Source: Leptospira biflexa serovar Patoc strain 'Patoc 1 (Paris)'
GTDB taxonomy: Bacteria; Spirochaetota; Leptospiria; Leptospirales; Leptospiraceae
DNA: 64,000 nucleotides
Assembly: GCF_000017685.1 (NCBI RefSeq)
Contig: NC_010602.1
Coordinates: 1,877,501 to 1,941,500, forward strand
Reading direction: 5' to 3'
Part shown: positions 37,744 through 47,342 of the stretch, one piece after another
Layout of the letters: every line of letters starts with the position of its first letter
Numbering within the stretch: the first letter of the stretch is position 1
The notes under the pieces: model-generated
Seen by the model: the letters and a program-made list of their open reading frames with translations, nothing else
Told to the model about the DNA's origin: nothing
The model's database searches: none
Made by a program: the position numbers and the translations under genes

Positions 37744-40569
37744 CTATTTATGAGTCCTCGTAAAAACTCCGTCCCAATCACTGCCAGGTGAATTGAGGTT
37801 ATATTCTTCGCAACGTTCGATTAACATCCGACTGGATTTATCTTTCGAACCTTTACTTGTTTCTGATTCTTTGAAGAGTTGAATGGCTTTCATCCAATTT
37901 TGATTTAAATATTCCTTAAATCCTTCTTCATACAACCGGGCAGCATTGAGTGCATTGTCAGTGACGATTGACCGATACCCAATCAATTCATGAATTCGGA
38001 CAGGTTCGTTTTTCCCTTTCACTCGTACTAAATCAACATAACGCGTGACCATCTCACCTTGGATTTTTTCTTGGATGGGATCGGTGATGAGAATATTCAC
38101 TCCATAATCCTTCCCAGCTGCTTCAAGCCTTGCTGCAAGGTTTACAGTATCTCCCATCATAGTGTAGGAAGCGAGTGCATCCGTTCCCATAAATCCCACT
38201 TTTGCAGGACCTGAATTCAGACCAATACGTGCATCCATCACCTGGGCTTCCTTCGAATACAGATTGTTAGTTGTCCAATAATCCCTAAGTTCCTGCAGTT
38301 TCATCACCATATCGACGCTTGCCCTGGCAGCTTTTAGTTCATGGTCTAATACGGGCACAGGTGCGTTAAAAATTCCGACAATGGCATCCCCAATGTATTT
38401 ATCCAATACTCCCTCGTGTTTTTTGAGAAGGAGGGTCATAGCCGAAAGATACTCATTCAAAAGGGCAGCAAGATCCGCACTTTTTAATTGTTCCGAAATG
38501 GTAGAAAAACTAGCTACATCAGAAAAGAAAGCGGTGATATGAGTTTCCGATCCTCGTTTTAAAGCGGCAAGGTCAACCATTGCTTCTTGTACCACAACAG
38601 GATCAATCATACTGCCGAGAATGTTTTTTACCTTTTCACGTTCTTCCAAACCCTGTCCCATATCGATGAAGTATTTAGTTAAAAGTCCGACTTCATCTTG
38701 TGTGGTCGGTTTGATCCCTATTTTAAAATTTCCTTTCGCAATTTCTAAAGTTGCAGTTAACAATTGCAATACGGGCTTAGTAATGGTTTTGGAAAAGAAA
38801 AATACAAAGATTAATGCAGAACATAAACCAATTCCAGCAATGTATAAATTCGTTCTTTGGCTTTTATAAACATCCCCGAAGGCTTTTTCTTCTGATACGA
38901 TGGTGATCACACCTGCATCAGCAAATCCAATCTTTTGGAATGAGCCTAAATAAGAACTGCCCAGTTCTTCATCCAAATAACTCATTTGCCCTGTACTGGG
39001 TGCACTGGTAAGCATGGCCTTTACGATCGGCATATTGGTCAAATCTGTTGCGGCAAGTACCAAATCCTCTTTTGGATGGGCAAGCACGGTTCCTTGGCCA
39101 TTCACCATAAACGTAGTTTCAATTCCTTTTTTTGAAAAGGCGCCAATGATCTTTTCTAATTTGACGATGATGACGAGTGCATTGTCCAACTCACCGTTTT
39201 CCGCTGTCGGAATGGCAATGGCAAACGAAGGTTCCACAAAACCTGGACTTGAATTGAGTAAAACAGTTTGTCCATTGAAAGCTTCCGCGAGTGCATCTCG
39301 GTTTCGATTCACAACTGCATGGAAATCATCCTCGGTCACAGCACTTTTTTTAAGTTCTTCTTCATTGAACACTTCTCGTTTCATCACAAGAGTGTTCTCC
39401 CTTCTTTCAAAAATTCCTAAGTAAATAAATTCTTTATCATTTTGAAAGAATGTTTTTAAGAGTAATTTTCTGTCTTCTTCAGGAAGACCTTGTGTTGTGA
39501 GAGTGATGGCAATTTGGCGGCCTTTTTCTACAACTCCTAAGATATCGGACCTTACTTTCGATCCGATGATTTCTGCAATACGAATGTTGTTATCACGTAA
39601 CTGAAGTTCAATGGAACGTTTAAAGTAAAAGGAAGCAAAAATAATAATGGATGCAACTGACAAAACGAAGAGTAAACTGATCACTCCCATCATTTTTAAT
39701 TGTAAAGAAAACTTAGTATTGACAGAAGGTTCAAGTGTTGGATCCGTTGCAACTTCGATAGGCAAAGATTCTTTTGTTTCTGAATCGTTTGGTTCTGGAA
39801 CCTTCCCTATTGTATCAGCTGAAATGATTGCGGTTGTATGATTGGTTTTGCCATTTGTATCTTCCTCATCATTTGCTGCAAATGAAGATTCAATGAAATC
39901 ATAGGGATGATTTGGATCTAAATCAGTTTCGATTCCTTCTCCATGGGCATCCGTAAGAACGGTTTCATTTGATGAGTTTGGATCCGGTGAGTGCGATTCG
40001 TTTGGAATATTTCTTTCTGAAATTCCAACAGCGGAAAATTCCAGTTGGCGCAGTTTGAGTTTCCCAGAAGATCCTACTAGTTCTAAGGGTGGAAAGGATA
40101 AACTTTTTGTTTCGATTTCTTTCGATTTTCCATTCGTCATTTCCGGCATCGAACTTGTTTTGCCTGTGAGTCCAAACTTATGGGTGATCCGATCTGGCGA
40201 AATTCGATCATCAAATAAATACTCTAGTCTTGCAAAAACGGAACGAACTTCCACCTCTAAAGGTTTGGGGAAGATGACATTCAGATTTTTTCCTTCACTG
40301 GCCGAAGCAAGTGCCTTCGCCAAATATTTATTAGATGAGATATTGTGTATGGATACATATGGGTATTCAAATCGATCGTTTGAAAAGGGAATCCCCCATG
40401 GAGGAGATCCAAAACGAAATTCTAATTCCTTTGCCCTTCGTGTTTGGAAGAAGATTGTGATTCCCTCTTCACCACTCCAAGTTTCTAAACTATCTGGAGT
40501 TTCATCCCAGACAAGAAACGTGAGTTTGGACGTTCGGAGGAACGGAATTTCGGCGGAAATTTCTAACAT
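37744..40569 (-). CDS. Transmembrane class III adenylate cyclase with Cache-like sensor
   Basis: 941 residues. An unusual cytoplasmic N-terminal region (1-290) ends in an acidic low-complexity stretch. Then come a transmembrane helix (about 293-318), a Cache-like extracytoplasmic domain (about 320-555), a second helix, a HAMP-like linker and the cyclase domain (about 670-850). Metal Asp residues lie in FFSDVASF and KYIGDAIVG. Lys in KYIGD and Thr in YTMMGDTVN occupy the base-specifying positions as in soluble adenylyl cyclases, so ATP rather than GTP is expected. A short TPR-like tail closes it. It is first in a unit with the FecR/Fn3 and DUF5683-like genes. Confidence 0.85.
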   Translation of the reverse strand: MLEISAEIPFLRTSKLTFLVWDETPDSLETWSGEEGITIFFQTRRAKELEFRFGSPPWGIPFSNDRFEYPYVSIHNISSNKYLAKALASASEGKNLNVIFPKPLEVEVRSVFARLEYLFDDRISPDRITHKFGLTGKTSSMPEMTNGKSKEIETKSLSFPPLELVGSSGKLKLRQLEFSAVGISERNIPNESHSPDPNSSNETVLTDAHGEGIETDLDPNHPYDFIESSFAANDEEDTNGKTNHTTAIISADTIGKVPEPNDSETKESLPIEVATDPTLEPSVNTKFSLQLKMMGVISLLFVLSVASIIIFASFYFKRSIELQLRDNNIRIAEIIGSKVRSDILGVVEKGRQIAITLTTQGLPEEDRKLLLKTFFQNDKEFIYLGIFERRENTLVMKREVFNEEELKKSAVTEDDFHAVVNRNRDALAEAFNGQTVLLNSSPGFVEPSFAIAIPTAENGELDNALVIIVKLEKIIGAFSKKGIETTFMVNGQGTVLAHPKEDLVLAATDLTNMPIVKAMLTSAPSTGQMSYLDEELGSSYLGSFQKIGFADAGVITIVSEEKAFGDVYKSQRTNLYIAGIGLCSALIFVFFFSKTITKPVLQLLTATLEIAKGNFKIGIKPTTQDEVGLLTKYFIDMGQGLEEREKVKNILGSMIDPVVVQEAMVDLAALKRGSETHITAFFSDVASFSTISEQLKSADLAALLNEYLSAMTLLLKKHEGVLDKYIGDAIVGIFNAPVPVLDHELKAARASVDMVMKLQELRDYWTTNNLYSKEAQVMDARIGLNSGPAKVGFMGTDALASYTMMGDTVNLAARLEAAGKDYGVNILITDPIQEKIQGEMVTRYVDLVRVKGKNEPVRIHELIGYRSIVTDNALNAARLYEEGFKEYLNQNWMKAIQLFKESETSKGSKDKSSRMLIERCEEYNLNSPGSDWDGVFTRTHK

Positions 40570-40619
40570 ACTGTTTTTAGTATCGACTTAAATTGGCTTT
40601 GAATCGATCTCATTTCTAG

Positions 40620-41390
40620 ATGAAAATCATCACGTTAAATTGCAACGGAATTCGTTCCAGTTTGAGTAAAGGTTTACTCGATTTTATACGTCACGAAAAT
40701 CCTGACATTCTCTGTTTCCAAGAAACAAAGGCACCTGGGAAAGAAATTGACAGAGAGGAATTTCGTCACCTCGGATATGAAGTTTATTTTTCATTGGCCG
40801 AAAAACCTGGTTACAGTGGGACCGCTGTTCTCACGAAACAAAAACCAAAACAGGTCACAATTGGATTTGGGGATGGGATCTTTCGTTCGGAAGGAAGGTC
40901 TGTTTTTCTCGAATTCCAAGATTTTTACCTTTGGAACCTCTACTTTCCTTCGGGAACAAGCGGTGAAGAGCGCCAAAAGGTCAAATACCAGTTTTTAGAT
41001 GAGTTTACAGAACTCACAAAACCTTTTTTGAAAAAGAAAAAACCACTCCTGATTTGCGGAGATGTGAATATCGCCCATACAGAAATGGACATCCACAATC
41101 CCAAGGGGAATCAAAATAATTCCGGATTTTTACCAGCAGAACGGAAGTGGTTCACGGACTTTTTAGAACTCGGATTTTTTGACTGCTTTCGAACCATCCA
41201 TCCCGATGTTCTGGATGAATATTCCTGGTGGACCTACCGTTTCCAAGCAAGGAAAAACAATAAGGGTTGGAGGATTGATTATTTTTTTGTGACCAAATCC
41301 AAATCGGTTCGGCTCCAAACGGCAAAGATCGCAAAAGAACCAGTGATGTCAGACCATGCTCCTGTTGTTCTGGAAATCCAATTCTCTTGA
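40620..41390 (+). CDS. xth: Exodeoxyribonuclease III / AP endonuclease
   Basis: 256 residues. It cleaves at abasic sites and trims 3' ends in base excision repair. The endonuclease/exonuclease/phosphatase fold is complete: LNCNGIRSS, CFQETKA, GDVNIAHTEMDI, WWTYR, WRIDYFF and MSDHAPV with the catalytic Asp/His. It is divergent from the cyclase, 50 bases apart, and is followed by a lipoprotein gene 33 bases downstream. Confidence 0.95.
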   Translation: MKIITLNCNGIRSSLSKGLLDFIRHENPDILCFQETKAPGKEIDREEFRHLGYEVYFSLAEKPGYSGTAVLTKQKPKQVTIGFGDGIFRSEGRSVFLEFQDFYLWNLYFPSGTSGEERQKVKYQFLDEFTELTKPFLKKKKPLLICGDVNIAHTEMDIHNPKGNQNNSGFLPAERKWFTDFLELGFFDCFRTIHPDVLDEYSWWTYRFQARKNNKGWRIDYFFVTKSKSVRLQTAKIAKEPVMSDHAPVVLEIQFS

Positions 41391-41423
41391 CAGAATGCTT
41401 TTTTTCGGATCAATTCTTTTCTC

Positions 41424-42395
41424 ATGAAACGATTCCTTCCTTTGCTCTCTTTTGTTCTCACCATCCAATGTTCTGTCCTCGGTGTCCTCCAAGATAAAAT
41501 TCCCGCTCCTGAATTTACATTTGAATCCCTCCACATCAAACAAATCACCTTTACCGACATCACTCTCGGTGTGGAAACATCTGTTTCCAATCCCTATCCA
41601 GTGTCTCTCCCGAGTTCTCTTTTGGATATGGATCTCAAAATTGAGGGAATGAAGTTATCCCATGTCAAAACGGATTTAGGTGCCATCGAAGCAAAAAAAA
41701 CAAAATCTTTACCTTTGGAAGTTAAATTCACCTACAAAGATCTTTACGAACTCTATAAAAAATTCCCAAACAAACCCATGTTAGAAGTAAGTGCAGAAGG
41801 GAAAATGAAAGTACCCATTCCGAAACAATGGCAATTAATGGGAAAAGATTCCTTAGAATTTCCATTTGTACAAAAAAAAGAGATCCCTGCGGTTTTACCA
41901 GATGTGGAAATTCGAAATTTCAAAATCCTGATGCCCACTGAATCGGAAATACTAAGTGCATCCAATACAGATGCTCTTGCGAATACGGCCACCAGTTTTT
42001 TAAAGGGACTACTTGGTGGATCAAAATCTCCAACTACTTCTGCCGCCAAAGCAGGGTTATCTGGTCTAAACCTAAATTTAAAAACGGAATTTGATTTTGT
42101 ATTTTCTAACAAAGCTGCATCTAGCTTCAACCTTACAGACCTTAAATACAACTTACAACTAGCAGGTGAAAATTTTTTGAATGGCACTCCAAAAGAAATT
42201 ATCAGCTCTGGAAAAGAATCGACTGTAAAAGTATCCAATGAATTTCCGATCACTTCCATTGGAACTTCCCTCTACAAAACCATCCAATCCAAGGAAGCTT
42301 TGTACCAATTAAAAGGGGATTCAGGTTTCATTGTTCCGAATTTACGTGAAAACATCCCTTTTTCTTATGAAAAAAAGGGAAAGTTTCAATGGTAG
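41424..42395 (+). CDS. LEA type 2 (WHy domain) lipoprotein
   Basis: 323 residues. A short signal peptide ends in LTIQC (Cys16), a lipobox-like site. The mature part carries a WHy/LEA14-type domain (about 45-130: ITLGVETSVSNPYPVSLPSS), a beta sandwich seen in desiccation-related and outer-membrane proteins, and probably a second copy toward the C-terminus. The ligand is unknown. It may share a transcript with xth. A perfect 8-bp hairpin follows. Confidence 0.75.
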   Translation: MKRFLPLLSFVLTIQCSVLGVLQDKIPAPEFTFESLHIKQITFTDITLGVETSVSNPYPVSLPSSLLDMDLKIEGMKLSHVKTDLGAIEAKKTKSLPLEVKFTYKDLYELYKKFPNKPMLEVSAEGKMKVPIPKQWQLMGKDSLEFPFVQKKEIPAVLPDVEIRNFKILMPTESEILSASNTDALANTATSFLKGLLGGSKSPTTSAAKAGLSGLNLNLKTEFDFVFSNKAASSFNLTDLKYNLQLAGENFLNGTPKEIISSGKESTVKVSNEFPITSIGTSLYKTIQSKEALYQLKGDSGFIVPNLRENIPFSYEKKGKFQW

Positions 42396-42407
42396 GAATT
42401 GTCCATA

Positions 42408-42427
42408 AGGCTCTCAAGCGAGAGCCT
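42408..42427. terminator. Perfect hairpin between convergent genes
   Basis: AGGCTCTC (42408-42415) and GAGAGCCT (42420-42427) pair perfectly around the loop AAGC. It lies between two convergent genes, so it could act in both directions. Neither side has a strong T run, which weakens the terminator call. Confidence 0.55.
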
Positions 42428-42449
42428 ATTCATGAGTTAGGGCTTAGGA

Positions 42450-43085
42450 TTATTTTTTCTTCTGTAACATCTGTTTGATTTCATCCCGAGTTTTACCGGG
42501 ATACAAACGGATTTGGTAGGTCACAAGAAACCTTGTGATGATGGGCGATCCATCCTTTGAGGAATGTTCGTAATTAAAACGAGACGCGTCGTTTTGGATG
42601 ATTTTAGCAATGTCATTGATCCTTGGAACCCGGCGATCAAAGGCAATGGATTCCAATTTCCCTGTCACTGAGTTCAAACCAATCGAGATGATCCCATCAT
42701 CCACAAAACTGAGTAGGTCAAACTTTTTCATTTCCTCTTTCGAAAGTTCGTCCCCACCAGGGTCTGGTTTCCTTCGGATTTTGTCTGAGTGGCGGATCTG
42801 TCTCACCATATAAGAATCAGAGGCAATGTAAACGCGGAAGGTTTCCTGTGGGAGGTCACTTTTCTTTTGGAAAAAAGGAATTTCGCCCGTATGGTTTTGG
42901 ACCTCTTCTCCTTTTTCATTGAAGATGATTTCGCCTTCCCCACCAGGTGGAGGCAAAAGGTCTTTTATCACTCCCGTTTCTGTTTTTGTTTCTTCGGAAG
43001 TGGATGGCAAAGAATCTTTTGTGGTTTGGCAGGAAACAAAACTGAGAAGGAGGAAAAGAAGGACGGAGTGAAACGAAAATTTCAT
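42450..43085 (-). CDS. Putative lipoprotein, unknown function
   Basis: 211 residues. A signal peptide ends in LSFVSC (Cys19), a lipobox. A low-complexity acidic/proline segment (about 20-65) leads to a compact domain (about 75-205) with ETFRVYIASDSYMVRQI and TRFLVTYQIRLYPGKT. I do not recognise the family. The start is near the mgtE stop (43149) on the same strand, so it may be transcribed with mgtE. Confidence 0.7.
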   Translation of the reverse strand: MKFSFHSVLLFLLLSFVSCQTTKDSLPSTSEETKTETGVIKDLLPPPGGEGEIIFNEKGEEVQNHTGEIPFFQKKSDLPQETFRVYIASDSYMVRQIRHSDKIRRKPDPGGDELSKEEMKKFDLLSFVDDGIISIGLNSVTGKLESIAFDRRVPRINDIAKIIQNDASRFNYEHSSKDGSPIITRFLVTYQIRLYPGKTRDEIKQMLQKKK

Positions 43086-43148
43086 TTGGTCATCAGTATT
43101 TGGTGCTTTCCTCCACTGGCAAGAATTTTAAAGAAAATATGGGAATCC

Positions 43149-44552
43149 CTAAACCAAATATTTTGCAAAGACTGTGGCAAGTCCAAGGAAAAAGAAAAAC
43201 CCACATACATCAGTTGTCGCTGTCACAAAGATAGAAGAGGCAATGGCAGGATCAATTTTCATTCCTTTTAGGACAATGGGGACAAGGGAACCCACAAGGG
43301 ATGCCACAATCATATTCACAAACATAGCCGTGCCTACAACGAGACCTAAAGTTAAGTTTCCTTTCACAAGGTAAATCATGCTAAGAGTCACAGTCCCTAA
43401 AGCCAAACCATTCAAAACACCGATCGTAAACTCTTTTCGGACGGCTTCCCACCAATTGGAAAAAGACAAATCCCCTGTTGCAATGTTTCGGATGACAACT
43501 GTTACAGATTGTGTACCTGCATTGCCACCAAGCCCTGCCACAATTGGCATAAGCGTCGCAAGTACCACAATTTGGGAGATGGTATCTTCAAAAAAAGCGA
43601 CGACGGAAGAACTCACAAAAGCAGTGAGTAAATTGACATTCAGCCAAATGATCCGCCGTTTGACCGATTGTAAAATGGGTGTGGACAAACGTTCATCTTC
43701 CGAAACCCCTGCCATGAGGAGGATATCTTCTGATGCTTCCTCTTCCACAATTTCTAAAACATCATCCACTGTGATGCGCCCAATGATCCGACCTAAATCA
43801 TCTGTGACTGCCGCACTCACTAAATCATATTTTTTGAATGTATTGGCAACTTCCTCTTGGTCCACATCGTAATGAAAGGCAAAAACGGAAAAATTTGTGA
43901 TCTTTGCGACCTTTGTATTGATGGGTGTGAGGAATAAGTCTTTTAAAGGGATAAATCCTTCTAAAACACCATCTTCGTCTGTTACATAAATTTGATAAAT
44001 GTCTTCGATTTCTTTTGCTTTTTTCCGGACATTGATGATCCCCTTTCTCACGTTATCCGTGATGGTAACGGTGGCAAAGTCTTTCGACATGAGTCGTCCT
44101 GCCGAGTATTCGCGGAATCCAAGTTGAGATCGGATTTCAAAACTATCCGCCTTACTTAAGTTAGATAGAACTAATTCTCTTTTGGCACTAGGTAGATAGG
44201 AGAGTAAATAAGTAGTTTCATCGGTTTCAATATGACTTAGGGTTTTGGAAATTTCATCCACAGAGAGTTCTTCTAAAAAGGACTCGAGTGTTTCCTCTTC
44301 CATTTTGATGAGGGAGTATGCTTGGTCTTCGTTTGTGAGTAATCGAAAGAGGTAAAGTTCCTCTTCCCGTTCCAAGTCCTTAAAGAGTGTGACGACGTCC
44401 GCAGGGTGGGCTCCGTCGAGCATGGACTTAAGGCTTGCGTGGTCTTTTGCCTCAATGGAAAATTTGATTTGGTCGACAAACTCTTCATAAGAATCGCTGT
44501 CTCGGTCGATTTTGATTCGGAATTCTGACTCTTTCTTTCTTTCTTCTTCCAT
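43149..44552 (-). CDS. mgtE: Magnesium transporter MgtE
   Basis: 467 residues. The N-terminal helical domain (about 30-140), two CBS domains (about 150-275, including EGFIPLKDL and GRITVDDVLEIVEEE) and five C-terminal transmembrane helices (about 295-465) follow the MgtE pattern. The pore signature lies around GLGGNAGTQSVTV. The cytoplasmic part senses Mg2+ and gates the channel. It faces a divergent lipoprotein gene, and a small lipoprotein gene follows it. Confidence 0.95.
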   Translation of the reverse strand: MEEERKKESEFRIKIDRDSDSYEEFVDQIKFSIEAKDHASLKSMLDGAHPADVVTLFKDLEREEELYLFRLLTNEDQAYSLIKMEEETLESFLEELSVDEISKTLSHIETDETTYLLSYLPSAKRELVLSNLSKADSFEIRSQLGFREYSAGRLMSKDFATVTITDNVRKGIINVRKKAKEIEDIYQIYVTDEDGVLEGFIPLKDLFLTPINTKVAKITNFSVFAFHYDVDQEEVANTFKKYDLVSAAVTDDLGRIIGRITVDDVLEIVEEEASEDILLMAGVSEDERLSTPILQSVKRRIIWLNVNLLTAFVSSSVVAFFEDTISQIVVLATLMPIVAGLGGNAGTQSVTVVIRNIATGDLSFSNWWEAVRKEFTIGVLNGLALGTVTLSMIYLVKGNLTLGLVVGTAMFVNMIVASLVGSLVPIVLKGMKIDPAIASSIFVTATTDVCGFFFFLGLATVFAKYLV

Positions 44553-44617
44553 AAATCAGCGGATTTCCTGAATTTTCCAATTGACGGTTATGTCACGTGA
44601 ACCATAGGCTATATCCT

Positions 44618-45310
44618 ATGTCGGCACGAGTTCCATTTTTGAAAACGAATCTTTTTCTTCTCTTATTTTTTTCACAGTGTGTCCTGTTTGAACCCAAAAT
44701 CAGTAAGGTGCCCGATGCCTATGTGCGGGAAGAGGTCATGAATTCGGAGCAAAAAAATGCAACGAAGATTCTCACAGATAAAATCATCAAATTAAATAAC
44801 GAAGTCACAAACCAGCGAAAGGCAAATGCTCTCACATCCCAAGCCATCAAAATTTCTCAATCGAAAGTAACTAAACATGCCGCAGAAAGAGATTTAAAAC
44901 GTGCCAAAGAATCTTACTTCACTCTCAAAGAAGATCAGGTTTCTGCCAAACGATACTTAGAAGAAAGCCAAGCAGTTGAATTAGAAAGAGCAAAAGAAGA
45001 AACCAGATACAAAACTTGGGTGCAAAAAGAAAAAGAAGACAAAGCATACTTAGAAATGAAGGAAGCGGCTCTCGGGGAACTCATCGCAGAACTCGAGTTA
45101 GTTCGGTCTGAAATTGCGGTGAAATTCCAAGAATCCCAAGGGAAAACACCCGCTGACCCAGAATACATCAAAAAAGAAATTTATGAAACCCAATATGCGG
45201 AAAAAAAATCAGATGCCCGCAGGCGGCTGTCCGATTGGGAACGAATCAAAACAGAAGCTCCCAGTCTCCCGAAAGTGAATTTAGAGGATAGTTTTGATGA
45301 CTCCAAATAA
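44618..45310 (+). CDS. Coiled-coil lipoprotein
   Basis: About 230 residues from the ATG at 44618 (an upstream GTG at 44597 would add seven residues). The signal peptide ends in FFSQC, a lipobox. The mature protein is almost entirely charged coiled coil (about 45-185, many K/E/A residues), with a short acidic tail. It overlaps the OmpA-family gene by 14 bases, so the pair is co-translated. I infer an envelope spacer or tether to the OmpA-like protein. Confidence 0.7.
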   Translation: MSARVPFLKTNLFLLLFFSQCVLFEPKISKVPDAYVREEVMNSEQKNATKILTDKIIKLNNEVTNQRKANALTSQAIKISQSKVTKHAAERDLKRAKESYFTLKEDQVSAKRYLEESQAVELERAKEETRYKTWVQKEKEDKAYLEMKEAALGELIAELELVRSEIAVKFQESQGKTPADPEYIKKEIYETQYAEKKSDARRRLSDWERIKTEAPSLPKVNLEDSFDDSK

Positions 45311-46361
45311 AAAACTAAGTTTTGTTTTCCTTTCCATTGGTTTCCTATTCCTTGGAATTTTCAATCCTTCAGAACTGCAAGCGGATTGGGTTTACTTTCC
45401 CTATGAATACAACCAAATTTACAAAGAGAAATATGCTTTGGAATTGGAACTGGCTGATATCCGCAAACAACACCAAAATGAACTGAATCGTTTAGAAGAA
45501 GAAAAAAAAGACCTACAATCACAGATCCGCAATCTCACTGAAGACTTAGAACTGGAAAAACGAAATCGTGCCAAAGAACAGGATGAATATTCCGACAAAC
45601 TAAGAGATTACGATATGCGCCTTCGTAGCATCGAAAAAAAAGGTACGGATAAAGAACGGACTCTAGCTGAAGAAAACAGAAAACGAGAAGAAAAAGACCG
45701 CGCCGAAATTGATTCCTTAAAACGTAAGTTAGAAGAAAAAGAAAGAGAGTGTTTGCAAAAAGAACAAAAACTCCGCGAATCTTATGAATCTAAAATGGAT
45801 GAATTAAAAGAGAGGATTCGGAACCTTGAAGAGGAACTGGCGAGTTTACGAAAACTCACCAAAGAACAAAAACGAGAATTGGAACGACTCTCCGAACAAA
45901 CAAAAGAATTTGAAGAAAAACTCGCAAAAGAAATCACATCAGGACAAATCCGACTCAAACGTTTCCATAACAAACTCATCATTAACATTGATGATAAAAT
46001 TTCCTTCGACAGCGGGTCTTCTGAATTAAAACCAGCCATCCTTCCTGCGATCGAAAAAATACGTGATATTTTGGCCTCCTATCCTGAAAACTACATCGTT
46101 GTCGAAGGGCACACAGATAATGTTCCCATCAAAACAAAATTTCGTAACAATTGGCATTTGTCCAGTGAACGGGCGTTATCTGTTTTGGAATTCATTTTAC
46201 AAAACAAAAACCTAAACCCTAAAAATTTCTCCAGTGCAGGATACGGAGAACACCAACCTATTGTTCCCAATAGCACCAAAGAAAATAAGGCATTGAACCG
46301 AAGGGTGGACATTGTAGTCATTCCACGTGGTGCAAGCTCACTCAACGGAAACCATGAGTAA
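45297..46361 (+). CDS. OmpA-family peptidoglycan-binding protein with coiled coil
   Basis: 354 residues (TTG at 45294 is an alternative start, one codon longer). A hydrophobic leader (about 8-30, ending LQADW) suggests export. A long coiled coil (about 40-220) ends in an OmpA-like domain (about 230-345) with VEGHTDNVPI and LNRRVDIVV, which carry the Asp and Arg that bind diaminopimelate in peptidoglycan. AGAGGA precedes the start. It lies between a coiled-coil lipoprotein gene and a cation transporter gene and overlaps both. A role in holding the cell wall to the outer membrane or a filament is inference. Confidence 0.85.
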   Translation: MTPNKKLSFVFLSIGFLFLGIFNPSELQADWVYFPYEYNQIYKEKYALELELADIRKQHQNELNRLEEEKKDLQSQIRNLTEDLELEKRNRAKEQDEYSDKLRDYDMRLRSIEKKGTDKERTLAEENRKREEKDRAEIDSLKRKLEEKERECLQKEQKLRESYESKMDELKERIRNLEEELASLRKLTKEQKRELERLSEQTKEFEEKLAKEITSGQIRLKRFHNKLIINIDDKISFDSGSSELKPAILPAIEKIRDILASYPENYIVVEGHTDNVPIKTKFRNNWHLSSERALSVLEFILQNKNLNPKNFSSAGYGEHQPIVPNSTKENKALNRRVDIVVIPRGASSLNGNHE

Positions 46362-47334
46362 CAAACGACCCAAACGAAAAAAACTCATCTTCTACTTAAG
46401 TCTTTCAGGACTACTTTCGATTTTGATCTTTTGTATCGAATGGGTTGGATCCAAAGAAAGCGGAAGCCTTGCACTCTTTGCTGATGCAGGGCATATTTTT
46501 GCCGATATCTTTGCTCATCTCATCTCCCTTTTTGCCTTACTCATTGCTTCAAAAAAACCCAGCTCCAAATACCCGTTTGGTTTCCATCGTTTCGAAGTGA
46601 TTGCCGCTTTTTTAAATGGTCTTTTACTCATTGGTATCTCCCTATTCATTTTGTATGAAAGTTACGAACGATATTATGGAAATGCAACTGTTGAAGCAGA
46701 TACCATGCTTGTGTATTCCCTCATAGGTTTTGGAATCAATCTGATTTCAGCAGGTTTACTTGTTGGTGTGAGTAAAACAAGCCTCAACCTCAAGTCAGCC
46801 TACCTCCATGTTCTCAGTGATTTACTCGGAACTTTAGCTGTGATTTTTGGAGCCCTACTCATTCGATTCACAGGTGTGAAACAAGTGGATAGTATCTTAA
46901 GCATCCTACTTGGATTGTTCATCTTAAAAACTTCGTATGGCATTGTGAAAGAGTCGGTCCAAATTCTCATTGAGGCCGATACCAGTGAATTCGACAAAGT
47001 CCATTTATTAGAACACATCAATGCACTATCAGGAATCCATTCAGTTCCCAAAATCACTGTACGCAAACTGACTTCCGGTGTGTTTTCTGTGGAAATACAA
47101 GTGGCTACAAAGGATAACGCCAACCGTGACCAAATCACATTACAAATCCATCAAGTCTTGAAGGAAGAATTTGGGGTACCGTTTGTATCTGTCGAAGTCC
47201 TGACTTATCCAATGCTGCAAAAATTGGAATCCCTTACAGTTCGGGAATCAGAGCGAGAGTTTGGACACCATGGGCATGAACATGGTCATTCCCACGATCA
47301 CAAACCAAACGAGAAACACAAACATTCACACTAA
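46354..47334 (+). CDS. Cation diffusion facilitator (zinc/cation efflux)
   Basis: 326 residues from the ATG at 46354, which overlaps the preceding stop; an ATG at 46327 is the longest possible start. Six transmembrane segments carry the paired metal sites DAGHIFAD (second helix) and HVLSDLLG (fifth helix), the HxxxD pattern of the CDF family. The C-terminal cytoplasmic domain ends in a His-rich tail (HHGHEHGHSHDH...KHKHSH). It probably exports zinc or a similar divalent ion by proton antiport. The tail may bind metal but is common in the family. Confidence 0.9.
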   Translation: MSNKRPKRKKLIFYLSLSGLLSILIFCIEWVGSKESGSLALFADAGHIFADIFAHLISLFALLIASKKPSSKYPFGFHRFEVIAAFLNGLLLIGISLFILYESYERYYGNATVEADTMLVYSLIGFGINLISAGLLVGVSKTSLNLKSAYLHVLSDLLGTLAVIFGALLIRFTGVKQVDSILSILLGLFILKTSYGIVKESVQILIEADTSEFDKVHLLEHINALSGIHSVPKITVRKLTSGVFSVEIQVATKDNANRDQITLQIHQVLKEEFGVPFVSVEVLTYPMLQKLESLTVRESEREFGHHGHEHGHSHDHKPNEKHKHSH

Positions 47335-47342
47335 GCCATTCA

